Positions 49,187 through 56,953 of a stretch of 63,018 nucleotides of DNA are shown here, in pieces (position 1 is the first letter of the stretch; each line of letters starts with the position of its first letter). The notes under the pieces are model-generated. The model was not told where the DNA came from and did no database searches. It saw only the letters and a program-made list of their open reading frames with translations. Location of the stretch: positions 1 to 63,018 of the IMG/VR virus record IMGVR_UViG_3300048838_000780. One strand, given 5' to 3'. Origin of the DNA: a virus. Both the position numbers and the translations under genes were made by a program.

Positions 49187-49230
49187 AGTAGAAAACAAGT
49201 GGATCCCGCAACAAAACCCATGATCTGCCT

Positions 49231-49467
49231 ATGTGTATGCGGATTTCCAAAAAGCGCCTTGCCATTATCTTCGAGCTATACAGCCGCCGCACTGGCAGGC
49301 ATTACCCCGAACGGCTCCGAAAAGAAGTTTTCACAGATACGGTTTTGCAGGAGATTGGCCTCACGGCAGAAGATTACCGGAGAACCCGCGTGTTCGACGC
49401 TGCCACCACAATGAAGATCATTTCATACTTCTCAATCCCAAAAGATGCTCTCGACAAAAGTGTATAG
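49231..49467 (+). CDS. Hypothetical protein, 78 residues
   Basis: The product is basic at the N-terminus (MRISKKRLAIIFELYSRRTG) with helices following. It resembles small helical DNA-associated proteins but no family is recognised. An in-frame ATG at 49237 is an alternative start. It overlaps the next gene by 23 bases. Confidence 0.5.
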   Translation: MCMRISKKRLAIIFELYSRRTGRHYPERLRKEVFTDTVLQEIGLTAEDYRRTRVFDAATTMKIISYFSIPKDALDKSV

Positions 49468-49648
49468 CCTCTGGGCTAGAGATCCCGACGATCCCGGAAA
49501 GGTCGTAGTTACCCGCCAGAAGGAAATAGGAGGGGAGGCAGTAAACTGGACTGTGAACATTCCCGTAGATCCTAAAAAGCCTCTCGACCCAGACAAACCG
49601 CTGAAAGTTCGATTTTTCAACAGAAAAGCAATAAGAGTATGGCAGTAA
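49445..49648 (+). CDS. Hypothetical protein, 67 residues
   Basis: A beta-like basic protein with a Pro/Asp-rich centre (PVDPKKPLDPDKPLKV). Coupled to the next gene by a 10-base overlap. No family is recognised. Confidence 0.45.
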   Translation: MLSTKVYSLWARDPDDPGKVVVTRQKEIGGEAVNWTVNIPVDPKKPLDPDKPLKVRFFNRKAIRVWQ

Positions 49649-49941
49649 AAACAGATCCATGCATTGAGCTGCTGAGGCAGATGTACGCCGCCATTGCCGA
49701 AGCCATTGAGGCCCTCCGCGATCACGATAAGCTCAAAGACACCGCCGAACGGCTCCGGAAGACGGTGAAGATCCAGGAGGAAAAGATTGATGAGCTCAGC
49801 CTCCTGCTCTCCACGCTGAAGCGCCTGACAGAAAAGCGGGTGAAGATCTGCCCGGTATGCAACGGCGCTGGCGCCTATATGCAAAACGGACACCCGGAGG
49901 AGTGCTTAAAGTGCGATGGGGTGGGGGCCATTGAAGCATGA
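49639..49941 (+). CDS. Coiled-coil protein with DnaJ-type zinc ribbon
   Basis: The first 65 residues form a long helix (TAERLRKTVKIQEEKIDELS). The C-terminus has CPVCNGAGAY and CLKCDGVG, two halves of a DnaJ-like CxxCxGxG zinc module. Such proteins may act as assembly or folding aids. Coupled to both neighbours. Confidence 0.6.
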   Translation: MAVKTDPCIELLRQMYAAIAEAIEALRDHDKLKDTAERLRKTVKIQEEKIDELSLLLSTLKRLTEKRVKICPVCNGAGAYMQNGHPEECLKCDGVGAIEA

Positions 49942-50075
49942 AAGTAAAATTCACAAAGCAAGACCGCCTTTTTTTGCTCCCTACAATTATGTTGGAAGTA
50001 TGGAACAAACAGGTTTACTTTTTTTTCCTTCACTTCAGAATTATTATTGAATATGAACGCACTCGTAAACATTGA
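49938..50075 (+). CDS. Small basic aromatic protein, 45 residues
   Basis: The ATG overlaps the upstream stop as ATGA. The product is Phe/Tyr/Ile-rich (VYFFFLHFRIIIEY) and basic, and could associate with membranes. It overlaps the next small gene by 23 bases. Confidence is limited by length. Confidence 0.4.
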   Translation: MKVKFTKQDRLFLLPTIMLEVWNKQVYFFFLHFRIIIEYERTRKH

Positions 50076-50169
50076 TTGGTACCTGATTGGAGAAATCGCT
50101 TTCTACACTTTTTGCGCCCTGGTGCTCGCCTCGTTTGTTGTGCTGCTGGTAAGAAATCGGAGAAGGTAA
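50053..50169 (+). CDS. Single-span membrane peptide, 38 residues
   Basis: The product is almost one membrane segment (EIAFYTFCALVLASFVVLLV) with a basic end (RNRRR). Tiny membrane proteins of this kind are frequent in membrane-containing phages. It precedes a terminator at 50204. Confidence 0.5.
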   Translation: MNALVNIDWYLIGEIAFYTFCALVLASFVVLLVRNRRR

Positions 50170-50203
50170 TTTTGCATTCTGGGATTAAGTGTTTATTGGT
50201 TTG

Positions 50204-50237
50204 AGCTCCTGGACGACCTCCAGGGGCTTTTCTTTTA
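50204..50237 (+). terminator. Terminator before the virion-like cluster
   Basis: AGCTCCTGG pairs with CCAGGGGCT (one mismatch) around ACGACCT, followed by TTTCTTTT. Confidence 0.7.
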
Positions 50238-50314
50238 CACCTTATCCCAAACCTCCTACGCAGTAAGACAAAACCGTTTGGAAGTGTGCAACGCCTTGTT
50301 TTACATTGGTGCCC

Positions 50315-50764
50315 ATGAGGACAAACCAGATTCTCAATTACGCCGGCATCGCCGCACTATTCTATGTCATCGCCACCAATCTGGGGGGCTGGCTGACATC
50401 AAAAATTTCCATTGGCTCCATCAAAATGAAGCTGGGCCAAACATCTCCGACAGGGCAGACCCTTACCCTGTTTATTCCCGTCAAAAACTCCGCTCCGGTA
50501 TCTTACCCGCTCGAATCTTTCCAGGGTATGCTCTTTTGGGGCACTAACCCGCTGGCCCAGGTGATCATTAACCAGGAGGTGACAATTGCGGGCAATGGTA
50601 CTACCGAAATTCCAGTAAATGTATTCATACCGTTTGCCAACCTGGGCACCCAGCTGGTAAACATCATATCGGCCGGCGACTGGCTGGCAGGCGCAAAGAT
50701 CAAAGGCCTGCTCCGCGCCGGTGGCGTTAACGTACCTATTGAGCAAACTATCCAACTGCTGTAA
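50315..50764 (+). CDS. Membrane-anchored beta-domain protein, 149 residues
   Basis: From ATG 50315 there is one N-terminal hydrophobic segment (NYAGIAALFYVIATNLGGWL). A beta-sandwich-like domain follows, resembling LEA_2 proteins (TLTLFIPVKNSAPVSYPLES, then VIINQEVTIAGNGTTEIPV). Candidate minor virion or spike-base protein. The stop overlaps the next ATG. Confidence 0.55.
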   Translation: MRTNQILNYAGIAALFYVIATNLGGWLTSKISIGSIKMKLGQTSPTGQTLTLFIPVKNSAPVSYPLESFQGMLFWGTNPLAQVIINQEVTIAGNGTTEIPVNVFIPFANLGTQLVNIISAGDWLAGAKIKGLLRAGGVNVPIEQTIQLL

Positions 50765-51390
50765 TGGATCTCAAACGCATTGCCGACCGATACATACGGA
50801 AGACCTCCAACAGGGAGGAAACGATCTTTGAAAATGGCGACACCGAAGACATTATTTCTGTGATCCTTCGCGCCGACGGTATGGCCGCACATTTTACGGA
50901 GCAATTCGCGCCGTATCTCCGGGGCCAGACCACGAAGGAAACCGCGGAAAACGTCTGGAACTTCGTAAAAGCTCACATCCGCTACCGAAAGGATAGGGTA
51001 GGGCATGAGCGGGTAAAAAGCCCTGGCAAGCTCTGGGAAGACGGAGAAGGCGACTGTAAAAGTTACAGCGTGTTCATGGCATCGATCTACCGCAACCTGG
51101 GCATTACCTACAAATACCGCTTTGCTCATTACCCAAACGGCCGGCTGGATCGGGATGTAAACCACGTGTTTCCCGTGGTGATCGACCAGCGGGGGCATGA
51201 GATCCCTACCGACGCCGTGGCCGATTACTTCAATTATGAGGAGCCTTATGAATACGCCATAGACTACGATCCAAACACCGGCCAGCAGGCAATAAATGGC
51301 CTTTCTGGCTTTCAGATACCGACCTGGTTTAAATATGCCTTGGCCATTTTGCTGGGTATCGGTATTTGTAAATGGGCAAACGATAAATGA
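50764..51390 (+). CDS. Transglutaminase-fold cysteine protease with C-terminal anchor
   Basis: The 208-residue protein has a transglutaminase-like core: KLWEDGEGDCKSYSVFMASI (catalytic Cys), DVNHVFPVVID (His) and EIPTDAV (Asp). A C-terminal membrane segment (WFKYALAILLGIGICKWA) would hold it at a membrane. In a virion-type cluster it may be a maturation protease, or it may act on the cell envelope or host proteins. Assignment of the fold is firm; the role is inferred. Confidence 0.75.
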   Translation: MDLKRIADRYIRKTSNREETIFENGDTEDIISVILRADGMAAHFTEQFAPYLRGQTTKETAENVWNFVKAHIRYRKDRVGHERVKSPGKLWEDGEGDCKSYSVFMASIYRNLGITYKYRFAHYPNGRLDRDVNHVFPVVIDQRGHEIPTDAVADYFNYEEPYEYAIDYDPNTGQQAINGLSGFQIPTWFKYALAILLGIGICKWANDK

Positions 51391-52436
51391 CAAAAATCAG
51401 CTACATACACGGAATAGGCGCCACCGCTGAAGAGCGCAAGCAAAGAGCCGCTGAAGTTCCCGGGCCGTCTCTGATCGATTACACGAAATGGACGGAGGGA
51501 GAGCTCCAGCTCGTGCTTTTGGCCGAGCAGATCAATATGCTGGCCGCCTACGCTCCGGAAGACAAAGAGCTGCAAAAATCCAAACAGATCCTCCAGGATG
51601 TGCTTTACCGTGGTGTACACCGCGCCGGTGGCCTGCCTGGCGGCATCTTCACCGGCCGCCTGGCTACCGTGCTGGCAGCGATCAGAAACGCCAGGCAACT
51701 GGCACGGCCGGCAGCGGGGGAGATCACCGGCCGCAAAAACGGCATCTCCGGAGGTATCGGAGATCCGATCATACCATACGAAGACTGCCAGGTAGTGGTT
51801 GACGATCCCAACGACCCGCTGGGCGCCTGGACCTACACAGACGCCGCCTGTGTGAAAAGAAACGAGATCAAAAAGATCCTCAACGACAACCTGGAAAACT
51901 CCGCTCACCATATCCTCTACGACTTTGTGGCCAATCCCAACCTCACCCCGCCCATTGTCGCAGTGAAGACGCAAAACCACCGGGCCGCCCGCGCCACCTT
52001 GTCGCAGATCTCCAAACTGAGCTCCACCAGTCTGAAAATGTGGATTCGTAATGGAGTGATCCGGAACAACATTGCCCAGGGCGCCGGCGCCATACAGCCG
52101 GAGGATACCATTGCAACGCTCAAATCTGGCGCAATAGCTGGCATCGGCGAGCCGCTGACGGCCGCCGCCCTGGTGGCGATCATCAAGGCCATTGCTGCCG
52201 CCATTTCTGCAGCCAGCGCCCTGGTATTGCTCCTGAAGCAAAAAGACCCGCAAACCGCCGCACTGTGGAACCAGCTCCAGGGCATTGGTACCGGCGTTTT
52301 CGGACCTGAGCAAAACGACTGGTATACGGGAGCTGGAGGAGGAAACGAAACGCAGCCAGGCACTGCCGGCGATATTGAAAAACTTTTGCCCTATGGCCTG
52401 ATCCTGGCTGGGGCGTATGTACTAATTGAAAATTAA
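51387..52436 (+). CDS. Large membrane-associated protein, 349 residues
   Basis: Mostly helical, with a Gly-rich middle (ITGRKNGISGGIGDPIIPYE) and two hydrophobic C-terminal stretches (AALVAIIKAIAAAISAASAL and LPYGLILAGAYVLI). It carries no P-loop, so it is not the missing packaging ATPase. Coupled to the protease gene by ATGA. Possibly an internal membrane virion protein. Confidence 0.55.
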   Translation: MTKISYIHGIGATAEERKQRAAEVPGPSLIDYTKWTEGELQLVLLAEQINMLAAYAPEDKELQKSKQILQDVLYRGVHRAGGLPGGIFTGRLATVLAAIRNARQLARPAAGEITGRKNGISGGIGDPIIPYEDCQVVVDDPNDPLGAWTYTDAACVKRNEIKKILNDNLENSAHHILYDFVANPNLTPPIVAVKTQNHRAARATLSQISKLSSTSLKMWIRNGVIRNNIAQGAGAIQPEDTIATLKSGAIAGIGEPLTAAALVAIIKAIAAAISAASALVLLLKQKDPQTAALWNQLQGIGTGVFGPEQNDWYTGAGGGNETQPGTAGDIEKLLPYGLILAGAYVLIEN

Positions 52437-52445
52437 TCGATCAAC

Positions 52446-52877
52446 ATGAAAAATCCATTCATCTACTCAATTCTGCTGGCCGTGGTGGTGATCATCGCCA
52501 TGGTATTCCTGCCCAGCGCCAACGTGGAAAAAGCCCGCCCGAATCGCTACGAATCGACCAGCATCGATACGCTGGTAGAAAGCGAAAGCGCCACGTTTAC
52601 CATTCCGGATATTATCCGAAACCAGGTAGCCTATTTTTTTCAGGTGACGGTTGCACAGGACAGCTTTGCAACCGACGCCATTGCCATCGTGAAGGAAAGC
52701 GCATGGGATACGGAAAACCGCTGGAGCAACAAAGACACGCTCACTATCAGCGGAGCGGGCACCTTTGGCATAGAGGGGGTAACAAATGCCGCCAGGCTTA
52801 TGATCGAAATTCAGACCGACACCACCAACCAGCAGGGGCGCTATTGGCTAGCTGGAACGCTGGTGGAAACCTTCTGA
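52446..52877 (+). CDS. Membrane-anchored beta-rich protein, 143 residues
   Basis: One N-terminal hydrophobic segment (IYSILLAVVVIIAMVFL) is followed by a beta-rich Thr/Asp domain (DTLTISGAGTFGIEGVTNAA). The layout is like the anchored 149-residue protein at 50315 and the A protein at 30181. Candidate virion surface or spike protein. Confidence 0.5.
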   Translation: MKNPFIYSILLAVVVIIAMVFLPSANVEKARPNRYESTSIDTLVESESATFTIPDIIRNQVAYFFQVTVAQDSFATDAIAIVKESAWDTENRWSNKDTLTISGAGTFGIEGVTNAARLMIEIQTDTTNQQGRYWLAGTLVETF

Positions 52878-52879
52878 CG

Positions 52880-53023
52880 ATGAAAAAGCAAAACCGCCGC
52901 CGCCTGAGTTTTCCCGAAGCCACGGCCGTAGTGGCGCCGCTGGCGCCGCCTGCCACGCCGAAGAAGAAAAAAGCCAAGGCCAAGAAGAAGAATTTTATAA
53001 CCAAAACCGATAACAACGCATGA
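52880..53023 (+). CDS. Very basic peptide, 47 residues
   Basis: From ATG 52880: an Arg-rich start (KKQNRRRLSF), an Ala/Pro linker and a Lys cluster (PKKKKAKAKKKN). Such composition suits DNA condensation. The stop overlaps the next ATG. No known family. Confidence 0.5.
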   Translation: MKKQNRRRLSFPEATAVVAPLAPPATPKKKKAKAKKKNFITKTDNNA

Positions 53024-53238
53024 AAGGACAGATCTCCGCGCCTGCCGTCTCCAGGAAGGTTGGCAAGCGCACGTACAAAAGGCTCACTTGCCACACCACC
53101 GTAGCAGCGGCAAAAAAGCGGAAAACCAGCCTCAACAAGGGTGGATACTCCGCAATGGTCGTTGGAAAATGTGTCTACAAAGGCCCGAAGCTGAAGACCG
53201 CAAGAAAGAAAACCGCCCGCCGTCGTCGCAGGGCATAA
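53020..53238 (+). CDS. Basic DNA-condensing-type protein, 72 residues
   Basis: Strongly basic throughout, ending KTARRRRRA-like, with little acidic content. Two adjacent highly basic small proteins in a virion cluster resemble core proteins that package DNA in non-tailed viruses, by composition only. Coupled to the upstream gene. Confidence 0.55.
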   Translation: MKGQISAPAVSRKVGKRTYKRLTCHTTVAAAKKRKTSLNKGGYSAMVVGKCVYKGPKLKTARKKTARRRRRA

Positions 53239-53266
53239 CCATTTCATCAATCAAAATCATTCAATT

Positions 53267-53638
53267 ATGGCCTGTTCTGTTTGTCAGAAAAGCCGAAAAC
53301 GAATCAACGGTATGAAAAAGACCAATCTCACCAAAACGCTGGGCGACGTGGCAGCGGGCACCGCTGGCCTGGTTGCCGCCCAGATGCTCAACAAAATCTC
53401 CTTCATCGGAGCCAACCCCATGATTGGGGGCGCTGTAAAGATCGTCGGGGGCGCCGTGCTCGCCGGCTCGACCAAAGGCATTATGCAAAAGGTCGCCATG
53501 GGCGTTGCCCTGGGTGGTGGCGTTGACCTGGCCACCAACTTCATCGCGCCGAAGGTCGAAGGCATTGGCTACCTGGGCACCCGTGGCGGATCCACGTCGG
53601 TGGCCAACGTGGCCGGATATGGTCCGATCGTGGACTAA
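53267..53638 (+). CDS. Gly/Ala-rich membrane protein with N-terminal CxxC
   Basis: The 123-residue product starts MACSVCQKSRKR and continues with Gly/Ala-rich hydrophobic segments (VAAGTAGLVAAQMLNKISFI, GAVKIVGGAVLAGSTKGIM, VAMGVALGGGVDLATNFI). Proteins like this are frequent inner-membrane or minor capsid components of membrane-containing phages. An in-frame ATG at 53312 is an alternative start. Confidence 0.55.
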   Translation: MACSVCQKSRKRINGMKKTNLTKTLGDVAAGTAGLVAAQMLNKISFIGANPMIGGAVKIVGGAVLAGSTKGIMQKVAMGVALGGGVDLATNFIAPKVEGIGYLGTRGGSTSVANVAGYGPIVD

Positions 53639-53685
53639 CGAAGAATCAACCATTTCTCTAACCCAAACAATAACACATCAAGACA

Positions 53686-54447
53686 ATGAAGAATCTTGAG
53701 CATAAATCCGGATCGATCGTTTACACGCCGGACGTAAACCGCGCCGCGTACAACCGTTTCCTGGCGTTTCTCTCCATGATCAGCCCGGGGGTTGAGTTCA
53801 TCATCACCCCGTTCTACATCCGCCTGGAGCAGGCCCTGAGCGCCACCAAGAGCAAATACACCTTCTCGTTCTACGAGAACCAGGGCTCCGACCGCCAGCA
53901 GGAAATCAAGCTGAACAGAAACGACCTGTTCATGATGACCCATGCCGGCCTTTGCCTGGCCAAACAGGACATTACCGCCGGCGACTACGGCAACTACCTG
54001 CCGCATTCCTTCCCTGATCCGAACTACTTCTCCGGCCTCTCCGGTGGTGTGAATGAGTTTGAATGCCTGAACACCGTGTACAACGGCAAACTCAACTTCC
54101 TCACCAAACCGGTGCAGCGGATCGAGAACCTGAGCACGGTACCGTTCCTGAAGATCCCGCAACAGCAGACGTTCCTCACAGCGGGCAGCCAGCTGAACGA
54201 CGAGCCGGCCGAGTTCCGCCTCAACGACGTGCTGGTAGATCTCCAGCCCAACCTCATCCTCTCCGGCCAGGAAAACCACCAGGTAGAGCTGGAGCTGGGC
54301 GCCGGTACCACCACGCTGATCGCTGGCGGTTTCGACAACAGCGGCAACGCCGTTGACACGTCGAACATCGCCATTTTCTTCGGCGTGGGCTATAAAGCCG
54401 TCAACGCTGCCACCGCCGCCAGCCGGTGGGCCGTCGGTGCGTATTGA
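53686..54447 (+). CDS. Candidate major capsid protein of B
   Basis: The 253-residue protein has no membrane segment. It is rich in Asn, Phe and beta pattern, with its own leader and a strong terminator after it, which suggests high expression. The sequence (EFIITPFYIRLEQALSATKS, then VELELGAGTTTLIAGGFDNS) could form a jelly-roll, but no motif proves this. It is the largest soluble non-enzymatic protein of the cluster, hence the candidate capsid. Confidence 0.5.
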   Translation: MKNLEHKSGSIVYTPDVNRAAYNRFLAFLSMISPGVEFIITPFYIRLEQALSATKSKYTFSFYENQGSDRQQEIKLNRNDLFMMTHAGLCLAKQDITAGDYGNYLPHSFPDPNYFSGLSGGVNEFECLNTVYNGKLNFLTKPVQRIENLSTVPFLKIPQQQTFLTAGSQLNDEPAEFRLNDVLVDLQPNLILSGQENHQVELELGAGTTTLIAGGFDNSGNAVDTSNIAIFFGVGYKAVNAATAASRWAVGAY

Positions 54448-54463
54448 TCCATCACTCTCATAA

Positions 54464-54498
54464 TAAAAGCCTGGGGGGGAACACCTCCCCAGCTTTTC
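54464..54498 (+). terminator. Terminator after the capsid candidate
   Basis: AAAAGCCTGGGG pairs with CCCCAGCTTTT around GGGAACACCT, followed by CTAAAA. This strong hairpin directly after the capsid candidate parallels the one after the A capsid gene. Confidence 0.75.
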
Positions 54499-54513
54499 TA
54501 AAACTGGACGACC

Positions 54514-54984
54514 ATGCAACAAGCATATGCAACACCCGCCCGGCTGGATTCGCTGAAGATCGCCGGCGTGGTTCCCAAGTCTACCAGCATTGAGGTGGTG
54601 ATCCCTAACGCGACTGGTAAATACTACCTGCCCGATTCCGACATTTTGCGCGGCAAAAACATCGTAGGCATTATCTGCCAGGTGCAAACCCAGGTAGGTG
54701 GCGCCGACACCGTTTTTACGCCGTCGGGCCGCACGGTGGTAGACCAGCAGGTTATCAATGACGCCACGCTAACGCTGGAATCTGACAGCCTCCGCGTGCT
54801 GGATGAGCACCCGCTCAACCATTTCGTGATCAACAACACGGGAGACAGGAAATACACCGCCCTGGATGGGATCCGTGGTTTCAACCCCACCAAATCCTAT
54901 ATCCTGATCGGCAACCCCGCCGCGCCGGCTGGTAAGCTGGTGACGGATGAGGCCTTTCTCCTGCACTTTCTCTACACAGACTAA
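54514..54984 (+). CDS. Second candidate coat protein, 156 residues
   Basis: A beta-rich soluble protein (SIEVVIPNATGKYYLPDSD, then KYTALDGIRGFNP) with the size of a single jelly-roll subunit. Its place directly after the 253-residue protein suggests a two-protein shell or a penton-like protein. This is inference from size and context. Confidence 0.45.
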   Translation: MQQAYATPARLDSLKIAGVVPKSTSIEVVIPNATGKYYLPDSDILRGKNIVGIICQVQTQVGGADTVFTPSGRTVVDQQVINDATLTLESDSLRVLDEHPLNHFVINNTGDRKYTALDGIRGFNPTKSYILIGNPAAPAGKLVTDEAFLLHFLYTD

Positions 54985-54996
54985 ACCGCTACCAAT

Positions 54997-55743
54997 ATGG
55001 CAATGCCAACCCTTGACGGATTAAAAGAGTGGTTCTTTCTCCAAACCAAAGAAGGGCAGCCCTGTGGCTGGCGCCTCTTCCGCGGATCGAACACCAACAA
55101 AAATTATGATGGTGGATCTGCTGAAAGCGAAAACCCGGAAATAGGCTGGGAAAAGCTCCGCGCCCACCTGGAGGCCGAAGAGTGGGAGCCCGGCGAACAA
55201 GTTACCATCCGTGTATACGGCAATGGTAAACTGAACGGTGGGGGCTCCGATATCATTTACCGGCCGATCTCCAGGCATCAAACGAGGGTAGGCATTGCCG
55301 GTATTGGTGGCGGGATCGGAGGAGATCCCCAGGCTTACATTGCCCAGCAGGTAAGCAAGGAGATAGAGCTCTATGACCTACGCCGGCAGGTGCAGGATCT
55401 GGAGCAGGCATTGAACGAGAAAAGCAGCGTAGTGGACAGGGTGATCAACACCGTGGTGGAACATCCCAACTTTGACCCCAACACTTTGGTAAACGGTATC
55501 GGCGCACTGCTCATGAACCTGATACCCCAGCGGGCCAACGTCGGGGTGCAGGGCTTTGGCCAGCCGACGGCGCCGCACACCGGCGAACACTCTGCCCAGG
55601 CAGACCGCATTGCAGGCGCCCTCAATCGCTTGCAAGCGCACTTCCCGGAGCAACCAATTGAGATCTTATTGGAAAAACTGGCTGATTTCGTGGACAGCAA
55701 CCCCACAGTGGCCAAGAACGTGTTAACCAACCTTTTCAAATGA
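54997..55743 (+). CDS. Structural or assembly protein, 248 residues
   Basis: An N-terminal alpha/beta domain (about 1-90, with GWRLFRGSNTNKNYDGG), a Gly-rich linker (IAGIGGGIGGDP), a coiled coil at about 115-145 (EIELYDLRRQVQDLEQALNE) and a helical C-terminus. The coiled coil after a globular head suggests scaffold or spike-stalk function. No family is recognised. Coupled to the next gene. Confidence 0.5.
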   Translation: MAMPTLDGLKEWFFLQTKEGQPCGWRLFRGSNTNKNYDGGSAESENPEIGWEKLRAHLEAEEWEPGEQVTIRVYGNGKLNGGGSDIIYRPISRHQTRVGIAGIGGGIGGDPQAYIAQQVSKEIELYDLRRQVQDLEQALNEKSSVVDRVINTVVEHPNFDPNTLVNGIGALLMNLIPQRANVGVQGFGQPTAPHTGEHSAQADRIAGALNRLQAHFPEQPIEILLEKLADFVDSNPTVAKNVLTNLFK

Positions 55744-56060
55744 AACCAGTGGTAGACGGGCACATAGTACAGGAGTTTTCGCTCAAAACGCGCCAGATCA
55801 ACGAACCTGGAAAAATTTCCATCCGTGCCAACAGCGTAACCCTTTGGAATACGGGAACCAATACGGTTATCCTGGATAATGTGTTTGAGATCCCGGCCGG
55901 TGCCTCTTTCCAGTTCGGAGATAACAACCTGCTCAACATGATCGTGCAGGAGTTCAACGTGAAGTTTTCCGGCGCTGGAACGGACAAACTGCAAATAGCT
56001 GAAGTAATTGTAAACGACAGGCGCCTGGCGCACTACGTCGAGCGCCCGACGGCAAAATAA
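55740..56060 (+). CDS. Small jelly-roll-like protein, 106 residues
   Basis: Beta strands are spaced as in a small sandwich (ISIRANSVTLWNTGTNTVIL then PAGASFQFGD). No membrane segment. Candidate capsid accessory or penton protein. Confidence 0.45.
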   Translation: MKPVVDGHIVQEFSLKTRQINEPGKISIRANSVTLWNTGTNTVILDNVFEIPAGASFQFGDNNLLNMIVQEFNVKFSGAGTDKLQIAEVIVNDRRLAHYVERPTAK

Positions 56061-56067
56061 ACCATGT

Positions 56068-56397
56068 ATGAGCTTCATTGGATGCAACCCAGCCGGAGGA
56101 TCTGGAAGCGGTGGCGGTGGCGAAACGCCAACAGCCGACACCCTGACCATTACCAGCGGTGAAAATACCACCGATTTCAACCGCGCAGCTGGGGCCCTCA
56201 AATTTAAGATCACCAACGCAGGCCCGGCAGCCGGCGGCACGGCCGACACCGCCACGGTGAACGGCGCCAACCTGTTTCCCGGCGATAGCCTGGAGTTTGA
56301 GGCGAAGCTCGACCCAGTGAACAATGTTTTCAAGACCCTCCCGGCAATGACAATTGTCACCAACGGGGCAACGCTGTTCTGGTATGAAGAAAGGTAA
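56068..56397 (+). CDS. Gly-rich small beta protein, 109 residues
   Basis: It starts with a Gly/Ser-rich stretch (NPAGGSGSGGGGETPTADTL). A Thr-rich beta domain follows, resembling the 106-residue upstream protein (VNGANLFPGDSLEFEAKLDP versus ILDNVFEIPAGASFQFGDNN). The two may be distant paralogues. It overlaps the next gene by 14 bases. Confidence 0.45.
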   Translation: MSFIGCNPAGGSGSGGGGETPTADTLTITSGENTTDFNRAAGALKFKITNAGPAAGGTADTATVNGANLFPGDSLEFEAKLDPVNNVFKTLPAMTIVTNGATLFWYEER

Positions 56398-56953
56398 AGT
56401 GTGGAGTTTTCTCATAGTAATTTCCCTCATCGGACTGAGCCCGGCAATTGGCTGGGCTCAATTCCCTTTCTACGACATCGAGCTGGAGCCGGTATGTGCC
56501 GACAGCGCCGGCGTACAAACCACGCTGTACAGCGCCCAGCTGTACGTTTTGGGCCGGAATGGATTTGATGTTGTGTACCAGTACTATTTCGACCAGGCGG
56601 GCAACAAGGTAACGCCTGGAGGTGGCGTAACGATCTCCCCAGGGGCCTGCTGGGAGCAGGTGACGGAAGACACCGCCCAGGTGCTCACCTTCGAAAGCGC
56701 CTTTTCTGGGGGAGACTACACAATACCAGGCGATACCTACGATTGGGTAAGCATCGTTAACCAGGGGGGCACTACCCACCTGATCACCTTTCCGGCCAGC
56801 GGGGGCACTATGCGCCTGCTGCCCGGAGAGGCCTATTATTTTCGCTCGCACTTCGACGAGTTTTACCGGAAGCGCATGAGAAACCCCACCATTGTGATCA
56901 GCCAGGGGGTGGCAGGATTGAATAACCTAAGAGTATACGCCGAGGCAAAATGA
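56384..56953 (+). CDS. Secreted protein, 189 residues
   Basis: From ATG 56384 a signal peptide ends in GWAQ. The mature part is beta-rich with Cys (DIELEPVCADSAGV) and a VNQGGTTHLITFPASGGT segment. Part of a run of exported proteins in the host-contact end of the cluster. Coupled to the fibre gene. Confidence 0.55.
   Translation: MKKGKVWSFLIVISLIGLSPAIGWAQFPFYDIELEPVCADSAGVQTTLYSAQLYVLGRNGFDVVYQYYFDQAGNKVTPGGGVTISPGACWEQVTEDTAQVLTFESAFSGGDYTIPGDTYDWVSIVNQGGTTHLITFPASGGTMRLLPGEAYYFRSHFDEFYRKRMRNPTIVISQGVAGLNNLRVYAEAK

Larger units (their letters stand above)
48533..49230. other. Gene-free region holding the putative origin of B
   Basis: No credible gene lies in these 698 bases. In order they contain the terminator at 48561, an AT-rich stretch (about 48700-48790), the GTGCCAAA iteron array (48793-49048), a possible promoter box (TACATTTG, 49134-49141) and a nested hairpin (49153-49186). 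AT-rich DNA next to iterons is the usual layout of a replication origin. Confidence 0.65.
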
